Shown: one piece after another, positions 25,094 through 34,555 of the stretch
Layout: the number at the start of each line of letters is the position of its first letter
Position numbering within the stretch: the first letter of the stretch is position 1
DNA from: a bacterium D16-56
Lineage (GTDB): Bacteria; Bacillota; Clostridia; Lachnospirales; Lachnospiraceae
Assembly (NCBI GenBank): GCA_003611875.1
Contig: RAYY01000015.1
Coordinates: 1 to 64,000, forward strand
Direction of reading: 5' to 3'
Length of the DNA: 64,000 nucleotides
The notes under the pieces: generated by a model
The model's input: only the letters and a program-made list of their open reading frames with translations
Told to the model about the DNA's origin: nothing
Databases searched by the model: none
Translations under genes and position numbers: made by a program

Positions 25094-26212
25094 ATGAGAA
25101 AATCACAAAGGAGGATAACTACGATCCTGCTGTCATCCATGTTGGCAGCGTCAGCCTGTCTCACATCAGCTGCATTCTATCAGGAACCGGAAAGTAAAAA
25201 AGGAATTTTAATCTCCGGCCAGGAATCGAACATGCTGCAGGACATTGTCAACTTAGGATGCAAGCAGGCCATCTGCAACCTGGCCTCTTACCAGAACGTT
25301 AATTCCTTTGATCCTCTTGCACAGATGTGCAAATCCAACGGAATCACCATGACCATGATTCTGCTGAACAATTTCGGAGGAAACCCGGATCTGCTCCCGG
25401 TGTCCAGTCCGGTGGAAGGAACAGGAAACTATGCTTTCAATGTAAGTACCGCGGCTGGGGAAGCAGCAGTCAGAGCCTATGCCAGGAACGTGGCCAGCCA
25501 CTACTCCAACACAGTATCCAACTGGGTGATTGGCAACGAGGTCAATGATGCCGTGACGTGGGATTACAGCGGAGTTATGGACATGGATGAACATGCCGCC
25601 CAATATGCCAAGGCGTTCCGTATTTTCTATGAAGAAATAAAAAAGGCCAATTCCGAGGCACGGGTCTTCATTCCCTTTGATATGCGGTGGAATGCCAAAT
25701 ATGCCGACGGTTCAGCCCGCTATACGGTAAAAGAATATCTGCCCAAGCTTAATGAACACTTAAAAGATTTGGATTATGGCATTGCCTGGCACGCTTATCC
25801 GGTACACTTCTTTACCAAACCGGAGTTTTTGGATGATGACGGGATTTCCTTTGACCTGGATACTCCCAACATCAACCTCAAGAACATGGATGTTCTGACC
25901 AGCTATCTGCAGACGCCGGAGATGCTGTCCCCCAGCGGTCAGGTTCGTCATCTGATTCTGACAGAGCAGGGCTTTACCTCAGCCTGCGAAAACGGTGAGG
26001 AAAGACAGGCTGAAGCTATCAGGCAGGCTTATGAGATTGTCAAGGCCAATCCATATATTGAAGGCTTCTATCTGAGCCGCCAGGTAGACGCACAATCCCA
26101 GGAAAACGCCGGAGGAGCCTTCGGACTTTGGACCAGAAACCCGAATGCCTCCAAGGATGAAACTCCTCAGTCAAAGAAGCTAGCCTGGAGTGTATATCAG
26201 TCCTTGAACTAA
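25094..26212 (+). CDS. Secreted DUF5722-like glycoside hydrolase
   Basis: 372 residues from ATG 25094 behind AAGGAGA. An N-terminal signal (MRKSQRRITTILLSSMLAAS, then ACLTSAA) predicts export. The fold is a clan-A-like TIM barrel: NWVIGNEVND at about residue 150 has the N-E pair of the acid/base Glu, and LILTEQGFTS at about residue 300 gives the second Glu as nucleophile. HAYP between them is also typical. DUF5722 proteins are thought to be glycosidases; the substrate is not known to me. It is monocistronic. Confidence 0.75.
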   Translation: MRKSQRRITTILLSSMLAASACLTSAAFYQEPESKKGILISGQESNMLQDIVNLGCKQAICNLASYQNVNSFDPLAQMCKSNGITMTMILLNNFGGNPDLLPVSSPVEGTGNYAFNVSTAAGEAAVRAYARNVASHYSNTVSNWVIGNEVNDAVTWDYSGVMDMDEHAAQYAKAFRIFYEEIKKANSEARVFIPFDMRWNAKYADGSARYTVKEYLPKLNEHLKDLDYGIAWHAYPVHFFTKPEFLDDDGISFDLDTPNINLKNMDVLTSYLQTPEMLSPSGQVRHLILTEQGFTSACENGEERQAEAIRQAYEIVKANPYIEGFYLSRQVDAQSQENAGGAFGLWTRNPNASKDETPQSKKLAWSVYQSLN

Positions 26213-26358
26213 GGGACAGTTCCAAAATAGCTTACCATATTCCTTGAATTTTATCGTTTTTTATAATTTCCTCCATATCTATTGTACATACTTGCAGGAT
26301 ATCCTGCCCTTGTGGTGCAGACCGGTATGGAGGAAATGTTTTTAAGCTGTCTGGCACA

Positions 26359-27612
26359 TCAAAATTCCAGGCTGTCCAAATTCAAAAGAAAATACCTCAT
26401 TCCCATAATTACAAAGCCTTCTTCATTTCTCCAAGGTTTTGCCGTTCCGCTTGCAATCACGATTTTCTTAAAGGAATCCGGAATATTGCGCAGAGAATAA
26501 AATTCCTGAGCCTGCTTTTCCTTGGATGACATATCATAAGCAACCTGAATATAATATCTCTGGCTTCCCTGATTAACAACAAAATCAACCTCAAGCTGCT
26601 TGCGGACACGTTTTCCCTCTTGATTTTTTCCGTACACATCTATGATTCCTGTATCTACATGATATCCGCGAATGAGCAATTCGTTATAAACAATATTTTC
26701 CATAATATGGGTTGGTTCCTGCTGCCGAAAATTTAATCTCGCATTTCTCAGACCCAGATCAGTAAAATAATACTTTAAATTAGCACCAATATATTTTCTT
26801 CCTTTAATATCATAACGATTAGATTTTGAAATCAAAAATGCTTCCTCAAGATAATCAATATGGCTGGATATTGTTTTATTTGTATAGCTTGTCTGACGTT
26901 CGCTTGCAAAAGTATTAGAAATCTTGGTCGGATTTGTAGGAGCCCCGATAGCAGAAGCAAGAATATCAACCAGTGTGTTCAATTCATCCATACTTTGGAT
27001 ACGGTTTCTTTCAACAACATCCTTCAAATATACATTTGTGAAAATATTTTTCAAATATTCTGCCTTCTGGCGCTCCGTCTGAAATCCGGCAACCTGCGGC
27101 AGCCCTCCATAAATCATGTATTCATTCCATGCATCCTCATAGTCTCCATCGTAAGCAGAGTAAAATTCCGCAAAGGAAAGCGGGTAAACCCTGATCTCAT
27201 CTCCTCTGCCCCGAAACTCTGTTACAATGTCACTGGACAGAAATCTGGAATTGCTTCCGGTTACATAGACGTCAAGATTGCCCACACGAAGCAGACTGTT
27301 CAGCACTTCTTCAAATCGGGGCATGAATTGTATTTCATCTAAAAGCAGATAATATCTTTCTTTGTCCTTCACAGCAGTTTTCACAAACTGATAACACGTT
27401 TTTGGGTTTCTTAATTCTTCATTTTCAATACCGTCCAGAGCAATTTCAATGATGTGGTCTTCGCTTACACCGCTTTCCATCAGATATTTTTTAAATATGT
27501 TAAACAGCAAAAATGATTTTCCACATCTGCGTATGCCTGTAATAATTTTTATCATCCCATTACTTTTTCTCAGAATAAGCTGCTGAAGGTAATCATTTCT
27601 TGCAATTTCCAT
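26359..27612 (-). CDS. ATP-binding protein, AAA + DUF4143
   Basis: 417 residues. Walker A is IITGIRRCGKSFLLF near residue 24 and Walker B YLLLDEIQFMPRFEEV near 95; sensor 1 is VYVTGSNSRFL. Then come AEFYSAYD and the winged-helix plus DUF4143 domain (YIGANLKYYFTDLGLRNARL; LEVDFVV with a nuclease-like Asp). This common family has an unclear role, perhaps related to plasmid/chromosome recombination or defence. It is preceded by an empty 268-base gap and stands alone. Confidence 0.88.
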   Translation of the reverse strand: MEIARNDYLQQLILRKSNGMIKIITGIRRCGKSFLLFNIFKKYLMESGVSEDHIIEIALDGIENEELRNPKTCYQFVKTAVKDKERYYLLLDEIQFMPRFEEVLNSLLRVGNLDVYVTGSNSRFLSSDIVTEFRGRGDEIRVYPLSFAEFYSAYDGDYEDAWNEYMIYGGLPQVAGFQTERQKAEYLKNIFTNVYLKDVVERNRIQSMDELNTLVDILASAIGAPTNPTKISNTFASERQTSYTNKTISSHIDYLEEAFLISKSNRYDIKGRKYIGANLKYYFTDLGLRNARLNFRQQEPTHIMENIVYNELLIRGYHVDTGIIDVYGKNQEGKRVRKQLEVDFVVNQGSQRYYIQVAYDMSSKEKQAQEFYSLRNIPDSFKKIVIASGTAKPWRNEEGFVIMGMRYFLLNLDSLEF

Positions 27613-27880
27613 TTTTTCGCTCCTTGTTTTTGTGTAAAAGCATAGTTTTAAGTAATTCTATTTTACTATGAAAGTCCCGCCGCCGATTAGGCGGCATGAA
27701 TTCAGGTATGCCCCATGTGCCCGCCAGACTTTTATGTGCGGTGGTGTGCCGGCAGCCGGGCACATGCAGGTTTACTATAAACATAAGCCTCCCTCAAGAT
27801 GTTATTCCTATTTTTTATGTACTTCCAACGTGAGACAAGAAAAATGGCTGGAAATGATTCGGCTGATCTTGATGTGCAGA

Positions 27881-30406
27881 CTATCCTAAATAAGGGACAA
27901 TAACATCATAGAATCTTTTGCTCCAATCTGCGTGGAATTTTGCCATCTGCAGCCAGTCTGTTTCATTTTCAATGCTGACGCCGCTAAGCTGGTAGAAAAT
28001 CTTTGATGACTTTATATCATCTCCGCGGTTCCAGGCCAATTTAACGCCTAATGCATTTTCTATTGCATCCTTGTGAATGAAGACAGCGTCAAAAGCCTTC
28101 TTATTTTCTTCCTTTTTCGATTTTCCGAAATACAGCTCAACTCTGGCCGAGCCGTAATTTGCAACACAGTACAAACTGAATCCGCTGATTCCCAAAAAAC
28201 CGCTGATCCAGTTTTCCTTGGATGGATTGACATGATTAAAGGAACCACCATCTCCGTGAGCCTGTTTAATATACTCTAATGCATAGGTCCAGTATTTTCT
28301 GTGAAGCTCGTATCTTGTACCGGCCTCATCTTCTGCACCTTCATTTTCATCTCGAAGATAGAATACTAAATCTGCAGGGTCGGCGTCACACAGCTTGAAC
28401 ACCCTGTTTAACACAGATAATTTACTCTGTGTACTTGTATTTGTCCATACATAAATCCCGTCTCCAATTTCAACACTTTTTGTAAAATCGGATTCATTTA
28501 TACTAAAATGTGATGCAATATTATCTTCTGCGGATATTGCAAGCTTTGTAATAACACTTTTATTTTCAGCATAAAGAATCTGCAATACCTTCTGGAACAT
28601 CTCTACCCAGCTTGTTACTGGCTGTTCTGTATTCTTATAACTAAAGCGAGCAATCAATCTTCCGCTTAAATTCGTATCATCATCAAGAGTATAGGAATCC
28701 AGCTGCTTTTGCTCTGGTTTAAACGCAGTGAATGGGGCTGCCCATATAACAAGTGCACGTTCCATAAGATATTGATTGCGATCTTCGATTTCCGAAAGTG
28801 TCCACTTATCCTTCTTGGCAATATAGGTGTTCATTCGAATACCACTATCCTCAAAGCCATTTTTCATGGTTTTCTTTTCCTCGAATGTACGATTGCTATA
28901 TTTTGAGTTATATGCAGTTAAAGTAAGATTCGCAATTCTATGGAGCCAGGTTTCATGAATCTGCTCATAATCATCACCTAATGCTTTTATCCATGCCGGT
29001 GTTAAATGCTGAGGCATAATATGCTCAATAGAGTAATCCCCATCGTCGCAATGCTCATACACATTTTTATCCTCTGCCGTATTGAAATTTTCCAGACGCT
29101 CCAAGATATAGATCTTGTTTTTACTGTTCATCTGATAAACCGGTCTATCCCCAAATCCTGCAGAAAATTCATCATCATCCGGAAAACGTGCTTTTTCCTT
29201 CTTTGACAGAAGGGCATACTTAAACTTCTCGACATAATCCACATCCGTACCATCGTATCGGATGATCTCTCTGTGAAGCATAAGGAATATCTTGTTTAAC
29301 ACATTTGTCGGTAAATCACAGATCGTTCTTCTGAACAAGTAGCTCTCCGTAATCAGGAATACGTCTGTAACCTGAGAAATATCAAGCTTTCCTTCATCAA
29401 GCAATCGCAATATTTCAAGAAAAAAGGGTCTGGTGACGGTGGTCTCCAGCCTGTTTAATCTATAAATGCATGCGTCCAAAGCTTTATTCTTGGTGCCGCC
29501 GCGCAGCAAAATCACATAACGCTTCGCATAGGCCAGTAATTCCTTTAATAATTCCTCTGTGCCTAATGCCAGCTGCTCAACATAATTCTTAAAGCTGATA
29601 TAAATCTTCTTCTGTGAAGGGATCGCCAGCTGCTTTACGCTAAGGTAATCCCTCACAAACGCACTAACGTCATATCTGGTACATTCTTCTATGGGATTCC
29701 AATATTTATCGTAATACTCATCTTGCTCTTTGGCCGGAAGACCCATCAAGATAAAGTTTCTGATTTTATCGCCCTCGCTTAAATCAAGACCAGTAGAATT
29801 TAAGCTTTCAAATATGAGCTGCGGATTATCCTCATTATTGAGTGTAATATTGATAATCTCCAAGCTACAGATCGCATCAAATAGCTCATCTATTGTAATC
29901 TCCTGTTTTTGGATTCGTTCATAAAAATAATTGTAATTAGCAGTTAAGTTGGATTCCCGAATATATTCATCAACACGATCAAACAATTTTCCGAAAGCCT
30001 TTCGGTCGTTCTTGACAGGCTTCAGCTTGATACGAGTATCCTTTGGCTGGTATTTATCTACCAAAAAATCCTCATATATCTGCTTTCCTAAAGAATCATC
30101 CTGCGGAACAATCACATGATGATCGATGAGATTGTACATTGCCAAGAATAGCAGAGATACGGTTGTCAGTCTCTGCTGCCCATCAATAACAAGAAACTCT
30201 GTATTTCTGCCGGATGGTTCATACACGGATACCAAGCTTCCAAAAAAGTGACTTCTTCTCTTGTTTTTCCTTACCTTGACCAGGTCATCAAAAAGCTGCT
30301 TACAGTTTTCTGTCTTCCAGTCATAGTTGCGCTGATAGACAGGAATAATAAAGCGCTTCTTTGATCCTTCCATGTATTCTATTAATCTACATTCTGAACC
30401 TTTCAT
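27881..30406 (-). CDS. GmrSD-like type IV restriction protein (DUF262-DUF1524-DUF4268-like)
   Basis: 841 residues. The N-terminal DUF262 domain has YQRNYDWKTENCKQLF and the hallmark VIDGQQRLTTVSLL (DGQQR nucleotide-hydrolysing motif) near residue 75. The DUF1524 HNH nuclease follows as YSIEHIMPQHLTPAW around residue 460, with TLTAYNSKYSNRTFEEKK. The last about 220 residues (IYVWTNTSTQSKL, AKFHADWSKRFYDVI) resemble DUF4268. GmrSD cleaves DNA with glucosylated hydroxymethylcytosine, an anti-phage function. It is a single-polypeptide form with no methylase beside it. Confidence 0.88.
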   Translation of the reverse strand: MKGSECRLIEYMEGSKKRFIIPVYQRNYDWKTENCKQLFDDLVKVRKNKRRSHFFGSLVSVYEPSGRNTEFLVIDGQQRLTTVSLLFLAMYNLIDHHVIVPQDDSLGKQIYEDFLVDKYQPKDTRIKLKPVKNDRKAFGKLFDRVDEYIRESNLTANYNYFYERIQKQEITIDELFDAICSLEIINITLNNEDNPQLIFESLNSTGLDLSEGDKIRNFILMGLPAKEQDEYYDKYWNPIEECTRYDVSAFVRDYLSVKQLAIPSQKKIYISFKNYVEQLALGTEELLKELLAYAKRYVILLRGGTKNKALDACIYRLNRLETTVTRPFFLEILRLLDEGKLDISQVTDVFLITESYLFRRTICDLPTNVLNKIFLMLHREIIRYDGTDVDYVEKFKYALLSKKEKARFPDDDEFSAGFGDRPVYQMNSKNKIYILERLENFNTAEDKNVYEHCDDGDYSIEHIMPQHLTPAWIKALGDDYEQIHETWLHRIANLTLTAYNSKYSNRTFEEKKTMKNGFEDSGIRMNTYIAKKDKWTLSEIEDRNQYLMERALVIWAAPFTAFKPEQKQLDSYTLDDDTNLSGRLIARFSYKNTEQPVTSWVEMFQKVLQILYAENKSVITKLAISAEDNIASHFSINESDFTKSVEIGDGIYVWTNTSTQSKLSVLNRVFKLCDADPADLVFYLRDENEGAEDEAGTRYELHRKYWTYALEYIKQAHGDGGSFNHVNPSKENWISGFLGISGFSLYCVANYGSARVELYFGKSKKEENKKAFDAVFIHKDAIENALGVKLAWNRGDDIKSSKIFYQLSGVSIENETDWLQMAKFHADWSKRFYDVIVPYLG

Positions 30407-30485
30407 TGGTGCCTCCTTTGCATCTGCCTTATCTGAACATTTTTGAACAGCTCCTTCACATTCCTACATGCTCCTGAATATCACG

Positions 30486-32051
30486 CTACCGAACCCATAT
30501 CCTGTGGCTGATCAGATACCTTCCTCCCTGCAGCTCCTCTGCTTCCAGTGTCATCTCGCTGGAGGATGCCCCGATTTCTGCCATGGCGTTTCTCATGTAC
30601 GCCTGCCTGTAATTGTCCGTCTGATACTCCTGATACCATTCATGAAACAGCTCCTCCCCCTCTATTACATTGTAAAAGGTATAGCTGCCGATTCCGTTTT
30701 GCAGAATCTGGGCATAACAATCCGCATAATATCCCTGCATATCTGTAAGAACCTGTTTCTCCGCCATACCGACATCTTCAAGGCTTTTCAGACTGCTGCT
30801 TTCCGGCTCCAGCCCCCGATATGCCTGCCCGTTGCATGGCGGCAGATATATGGACATCTCCTGCCTGATATGACTGCCTGCATAATCGGCGTCTGACTTG
30901 TTAAAATAGTCATAAGTCCCGTCTCCGGCGTCGTCCCATGTGGTATCCACATTGTAATACCCGTCGTCCAGCCGGACAATATTCCATGCATGGCTTTCCC
31001 CCGCATATCCGGTGCAGTAATAGCAGGGAATCCCAAGCTGCTGCAGCAGATATTGAAAAGCTCTCGCATATCCGGCACACACCGTCTGGCGGTTAACCAG
31101 CGCACTGTAAGCGGTCTGGTTCATCTCCGCTCCTATCTGATAAGAAACCCTTTCTATCAGCGCATCATGTACAAACCTCTCTTTTTCATAATCGTTTGCA
31201 AGGCCTTCGGCCTCTGAAAGGATCTGTCTTGCATTTTCATCAAAAAGCGCCTGGGCATTCCCCAGATCCTGGGCAGTATGGTTAAATTTCAGGTCAATCT
31301 CCACACACACTCCGTTTCTTGTGAATTTCCCTGCATACGCTGACTCCATCCAGAAAAGCTTTGGATGGTCATTATACACTGCAGTAAAGATATTTTTCAG
31401 CTCTCCTGCCGTTACCCTCTCCACCGGGGCAAACTCTGGATTCAGCCCATTGGCATTGGCATAAAGCTGACGGTACAAATGCTTTCCTTTTTCATTCAGC
31501 ATGGCATAATAGGGATAGTACTGTGTGTCAAACTCCAGGCCATCGCCAGTATATCCCGTTTCCAGACGGTCTTGAATTTCCTTAACAGCAGTTTCGTCAA
31601 CCTGCTCCTGCTCGTCTTCGATCTGCTGATAGCCGTTTCTGCCGGACATCGCCTCCGGCATAGTGACTTCAGATCGGTCCGGCGGAATATAGTCGGAGGA
31701 AATGCCATCTTCCATCCCTGGCTTTTCTTCCACAGGCTTCGTTTCTTCCATGGTTTCCCCATCGTTCTGCTGCAGAAGATCGGTTTCTTCCTCTGACTCG
31801 TGATCTTCCTTCAGATAAACGTCCTGTCCTGCTTCCGACGGGGCGCCGTTTATTTCGGTTGTCACTGCCGGATCTTCCTCGCGGGACAAAAGGTCTTCTA
31901 TCCTTTTAGATAAATCCGGTCTGAAAGCACATACAATCGCAAAGACACAGATCACAGCTAGTAATCCTGCTATAAAACAAAGTAATCTCTCGATTATTTT
32001 CATGGTATATTTTTTACCGACCTTTCTGCAGCTGGGAAATCTCTCATCCAT
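30486..32051 (-). CDS. Membrane-anchored transglutaminase-like protein
   Basis: Up to 521 residues. The start is uncertain: ATG 32051 gives a cytoplasmic 16-residue tail before the TM (LLCFIAGLLAVICVFAIVCAF); ATG 32003 (MKIIERLL) starts just at the TM and may be the true one. After the anchor is a 100-residue low-complexity acidic linker. The transglutaminase core is complete: Cys in RQTVCAGYARAFQYLL, His in ESHAWNIVRLDDG and Asp in YYNVDTTWDD. The product acts outside the cell as protease or cross-linker; such genes are common in Clostridia. Confidence 0.85.
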   Translation of the reverse strand: MDERFPSCRKVGKKYTMKIIERLLCFIAGLLAVICVFAIVCAFRPDLSKRIEDLLSREEDPAVTTEINGAPSEAGQDVYLKEDHESEEETDLLQQNDGETMEETKPVEEKPGMEDGISSDYIPPDRSEVTMPEAMSGRNGYQQIEDEQEQVDETAVKEIQDRLETGYTGDGLEFDTQYYPYYAMLNEKGKHLYRQLYANANGLNPEFAPVERVTAGELKNIFTAVYNDHPKLFWMESAYAGKFTRNGVCVEIDLKFNHTAQDLGNAQALFDENARQILSEAEGLANDYEKERFVHDALIERVSYQIGAEMNQTAYSALVNRQTVCAGYARAFQYLLQQLGIPCYYCTGYAGESHAWNIVRLDDGYYNVDTTWDDAGDGTYDYFNKSDADYAGSHIRQEMSIYLPPCNGQAYRGLEPESSSLKSLEDVGMAEKQVLTDMQGYYADCYAQILQNGIGSYTFYNVIEGEELFHEWYQEYQTDNYRQAYMRNAMAEIGASSSEMTLEAEELQGGRYLISHRIWVR

Positions 32052-32344
32052 ATCATTGAGTTAATGACTCACTGTTTTGTCATCTTCCCAGAAAAAATTA
32101 TAATAAATTTCTTCCTCTTGTTCAACACCATTTCCTTACAAATTTGCAAAAATGTGGCTTAACTTTTACCAAGTCAAAGCCAAGCTTTTCCATTCTGCTT
32201 CCCTTTTGATGAATTTCCTAACAATCGTCTGTAGCAGAAGCAATAACTATATCCGAAACAAAATGGGAATGATAAGAAGGCGGCCAGATTTTATAAAAAG
32301 AAGGACCGTCGCTTCACAGACGTGCAGAAGGCGTGGATAGCGGA

Positions 32345-32395
32345 TGATTGATACACCGGAATTTAGGCAAGGCTGTACGAGTGCTCCATCTGGTC
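32345..32395. repeat. Dispersed repeat, copy 2
   Basis: Aligns with the reverse complement of 12633-12683 over about 45 bases (GATTGATACACCGGAATTTA, then CTCCATCTGG). The adjacent CTTCACAGACGTGCAGAAGG at 32311 recurs near 12749 in direct orientation. No gene is visible in 32052-32453 apart from this and the hairpin below. Confidence 0.5.
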
Positions 32396-32404
32396 AGAAA
32401 CTGA

Positions 32405-32446
32405 ACGTCTGAACTGTCTGGCACACACCCCAGACAGTTCAGACGT
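32405..32446. repeat. 16-bp perfect hairpin
   Basis: ACGTCTGAACTGTCTG (32405-32420) pairs perfectly with 32431-32446 around a 10-base loop. Neither side has a T-run. It sits beyond the truncated M20 fragment, so it may be a terminator remnant or a recombination end. Confidence 0.6.
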
Positions 32447-32453
32447 CCCTGCA

Positions 32454-32636
32454 TTATTTATGGATGCTCCTCCAGCCAGCGAACCGCACAGTGGGCCAAA
32501 CAGGCAGAGCCGATTGGACAGACGTTTGTCCCTTAGGCGTGTGCAGACCTACCTCTGTGTTGCGGTGCAGCCAGCGGCGGTGGGTGACAGTTTCCTCCTG
32601 CTGTTCCAGAGCCCGTTCATAAAAATCCATCATCAT
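32454..32636 (-). pseudogene. M20 family amidohydrolase, N-terminal fragment
   Basis: ATG 32636 follows TTAGGAGGT and reads MMMDFYERALEQQEETVTHR, RWLHRNTEVGLHTPK. This matches the start of M20D peptidase/amidohydrolases (HRRYLHQHPE..LHE). After about 40 residues the family pattern is lost and the frame ends at 32454, so about 90 percent of the enzyme is missing. It is adjacent to a hairpin and a dispersed repeat. Confidence 0.65.
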
Positions 32637-32690
32637 ACCTCCTAAATTTGCTATGCGCATTCAAAAAATGCTATAATTGATGAGGGACTA

Positions 32691-33314
32691 TTAACCTTGG
32701 CAATGGTTTAAAATTTGGGCATTTTCCAATGACTTTCGCATCACGAATTTGTTCTCTGTCTCCCCATGTATTTCAAATCCTAAATTCTTATACAGGTCCA
32801 CAAATCCCATGAAGAACAACCTTTCATCTGTCGTTTCTTTCCAGGGATAGGCTTCCACGTAATCAAACCCCTGCTTTTTTGCGTCCTGGCAGATGTAATG
32901 CAGCAGCTGTTTGGCCATCCCCTTTCGTTTCATTTCAGGCGCGATCAGAAAACAGTAGATGGATTTGACTTTTTCCTCTGTATTCCCCTGCAGCTTTCTT
33001 ACCTCCGGCATAGTGAACAGCCAGCCGCCGCAGTTCATACATTCCGATTTTGTGTTGGCATTGCACCAGCCTGCAAGCTTTCCGTCCGCATAAGCCAAGT
33101 ATCCCTGAAGCTTCCCGGTTTTTATATACTCCGATGCCATGGATCTTCTTTCTTCTCTGGAAGGGTATTCTGTCATCCCCCGGTGGTCATCGCTGCACCA
33201 GCTTACACAATAACAGGTGCTTGCAGGATCTAAATCATCATGTGGTGTGGTATCAAAAAAGCGGATGTACTCTTCCACATGCTCTGGTGTCAATTTTTTG
33301 ATTTCTATATTCAT
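32691..33314 (-). CDS. GNAT family N-acetyltransferase
   Basis: 207 residues. TCYCVSWCSDD near the N-terminus, AGWCNANTKSECMNC, and the acetyl-CoA loop FLIAPEMKRKGMAKQLLHYI around residues 125-145 identify a GNAT fold. GFDYVEAYPWKETTDERLFFM and LYKNLGFEI complete it. The group has many cysteines, and the substrate is unknown. GAGGAGG is well placed before ATG 33314. It is monocistronic. Confidence 0.82.
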   Translation of the reverse strand: MNIEIKKLTPEHVEEYIRFFDTTPHDDLDPASTCYCVSWCSDDHRGMTEYPSREERRSMASEYIKTGKLQGYLAYADGKLAGWCNANTKSECMNCGGWLFTMPEVRKLQGNTEEKVKSIYCFLIAPEMKRKGMAKQLLHYICQDAKKQGFDYVEAYPWKETTDERLFFMGFVDLYKNLGFEIHGETENKFVMRKSLENAQILNHCQG

Positions 33315-33495
33315 ATTTTCCTCCTCACTGTGTACATTTATTATAGCACTTCACAGAATGACCGTCAAACCTTTCAAAAGCAGATGTTATGTATTGATTT
33401 TTGTGTTATTGTCCACTATCACCAAACACCCTCCAGATTCAGGCCTGCTATCATTTGGATGAAGGAATTTTTAATTCATAATATCCACCAGACAT

Positions 33496-34293
33496 TCAAT
33501 ATTGTTCCTCAATGACAAATACAGCCAGTCGGTCATTACAGTTTTTAAGTCCCGGCAGGGTTCCAAACAGCCAGCCGAAGAATGTAAATCTTTTCATCAC
33601 CTCATTGAAGCTGATCTCCTTCACCAGCTTCAGTCCCGGACACAAAGGCTGCAGCTCTGTGCCGCTTTTACATCCCCAGCGAAAAACAGCCTTTGTCTTT
33701 CCCACTGTATCATGATGCTTACTCCCTTTTACCGCAAAAGGCGGCATCAATTCTGCAAGGAGCACAAAGTCAGGGAAATCATCCCGGATCTGCTTTAAAA
33801 GTCTGCGAATCTGCTCTTCAGAAAAATACATAAGAAGCCCTTCTGCAAGAAAAATGGTCTTTCTGCCCTTCTCCACCTTTTCGGTCCATCCCTTTTCCAA
33901 TACGGAGCCGTCAATCATCTTTACCCTGTCACTTTCCTGATAAAAATGTCTTCTCACGGCCATGGTATCCGGAAGGTCAATATCATACCAGAGAATTTTC
34001 CCGTTATCCACTCTTGTAAAACGTCCGTCCAGTCCGCATCCCAGATTGACGCACACAGTATCAGGATATTTCTTTATCCATACTTTTATCTCCCGGTCAA
34101 ACAGGATCGTTCTTGAAACTACCCCTTCATGGCTCATAAACTTATCATACTTTGAAGTGTCAAGTCCCAGTGATTTGACAATCTCCACGGCTCTTGTGTC
34201 GCAAATTCTTGCATTTTCCCTTAATGTTTCATTTGCTTTGATTGCCAGGGGAATCAACATAGTTTCCTGCACATCTCCTAATTGCAGCTCCAT
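33496..34293 (-). CDS. SAM-dependent methyltransferase, LCM/Tcm type
   Basis: 265 residues from ATG 34293 (MELQLGDVQETML), chosen because GAGAGGAG precedes it; the frame opens earlier. The leucine carboxyl methyltransferase pattern is seen: ETLRENARICDTRAVEIV, then TVCVNLGCGLDGRFTRVDNG (SAM loop, Asp, Arg), WYDIDLPDTMAVR and IFLAEGLLMYFSEEQI. Bacterial members O-methylate small metabolites; tetracenomycin-type and polyketide substrates are known. Its regulator may be the TetR upstream. Confidence 0.85.
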   Translation of the reverse strand: MELQLGDVQETMLIPLAIKANETLRENARICDTRAVEIVKSLGLDTSKYDKFMSHEGVVSRTILFDREIKVWIKKYPDTVCVNLGCGLDGRFTRVDNGKILWYDIDLPDTMAVRRHFYQESDRVKMIDGSVLEKGWTEKVEKGRKTIFLAEGLLMYFSEEQIRRLLKQIRDDFPDFVLLAELMPPFAVKGSKHHDTVGKTKAVFRWGCKSGTELQPLCPGLKLVKEISFNEVMKRFTFFGWLFGTLPGLKNCNDRLAVFVIEEQY

Positions 34294-34444
34294 TTTTTCT
34301 CTCCTCTCTTTCATGAACCCTGTTTCTGTCTTTGCAGGTGCCATACCCGGCACCCGGTGAAAAACAATGGCAATGCTGTACTAAACTGCTCCTGCTGGGA
34401 AAATCCTTTTTAAGTTAGCTACAGCTAACCTTTTTGTTTGTTTT

Positions 34445-34481
34445 AAGGCTGTCACGGACCTGTAAAACCTTTGACAGCCTT
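34445..34481. terminator. Terminator-like hairpin between TetR and methyltransferase genes
   Basis: AAGGCTGTCA (34445-34454) pairs with TGACAGCCTT (34472-34481). A T-rich run follows on the plus strand, and the stem may also serve the reverse-strand TetR gene. Confidence 0.5.
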
Positions 34482-34555
34482 TATTTTCCTTTTGTTTCTG
34501 CCACTTTTTCATTTTTATGGCAGTGGCGGCTTACCTTTCCCATGGCCCATTGGCT

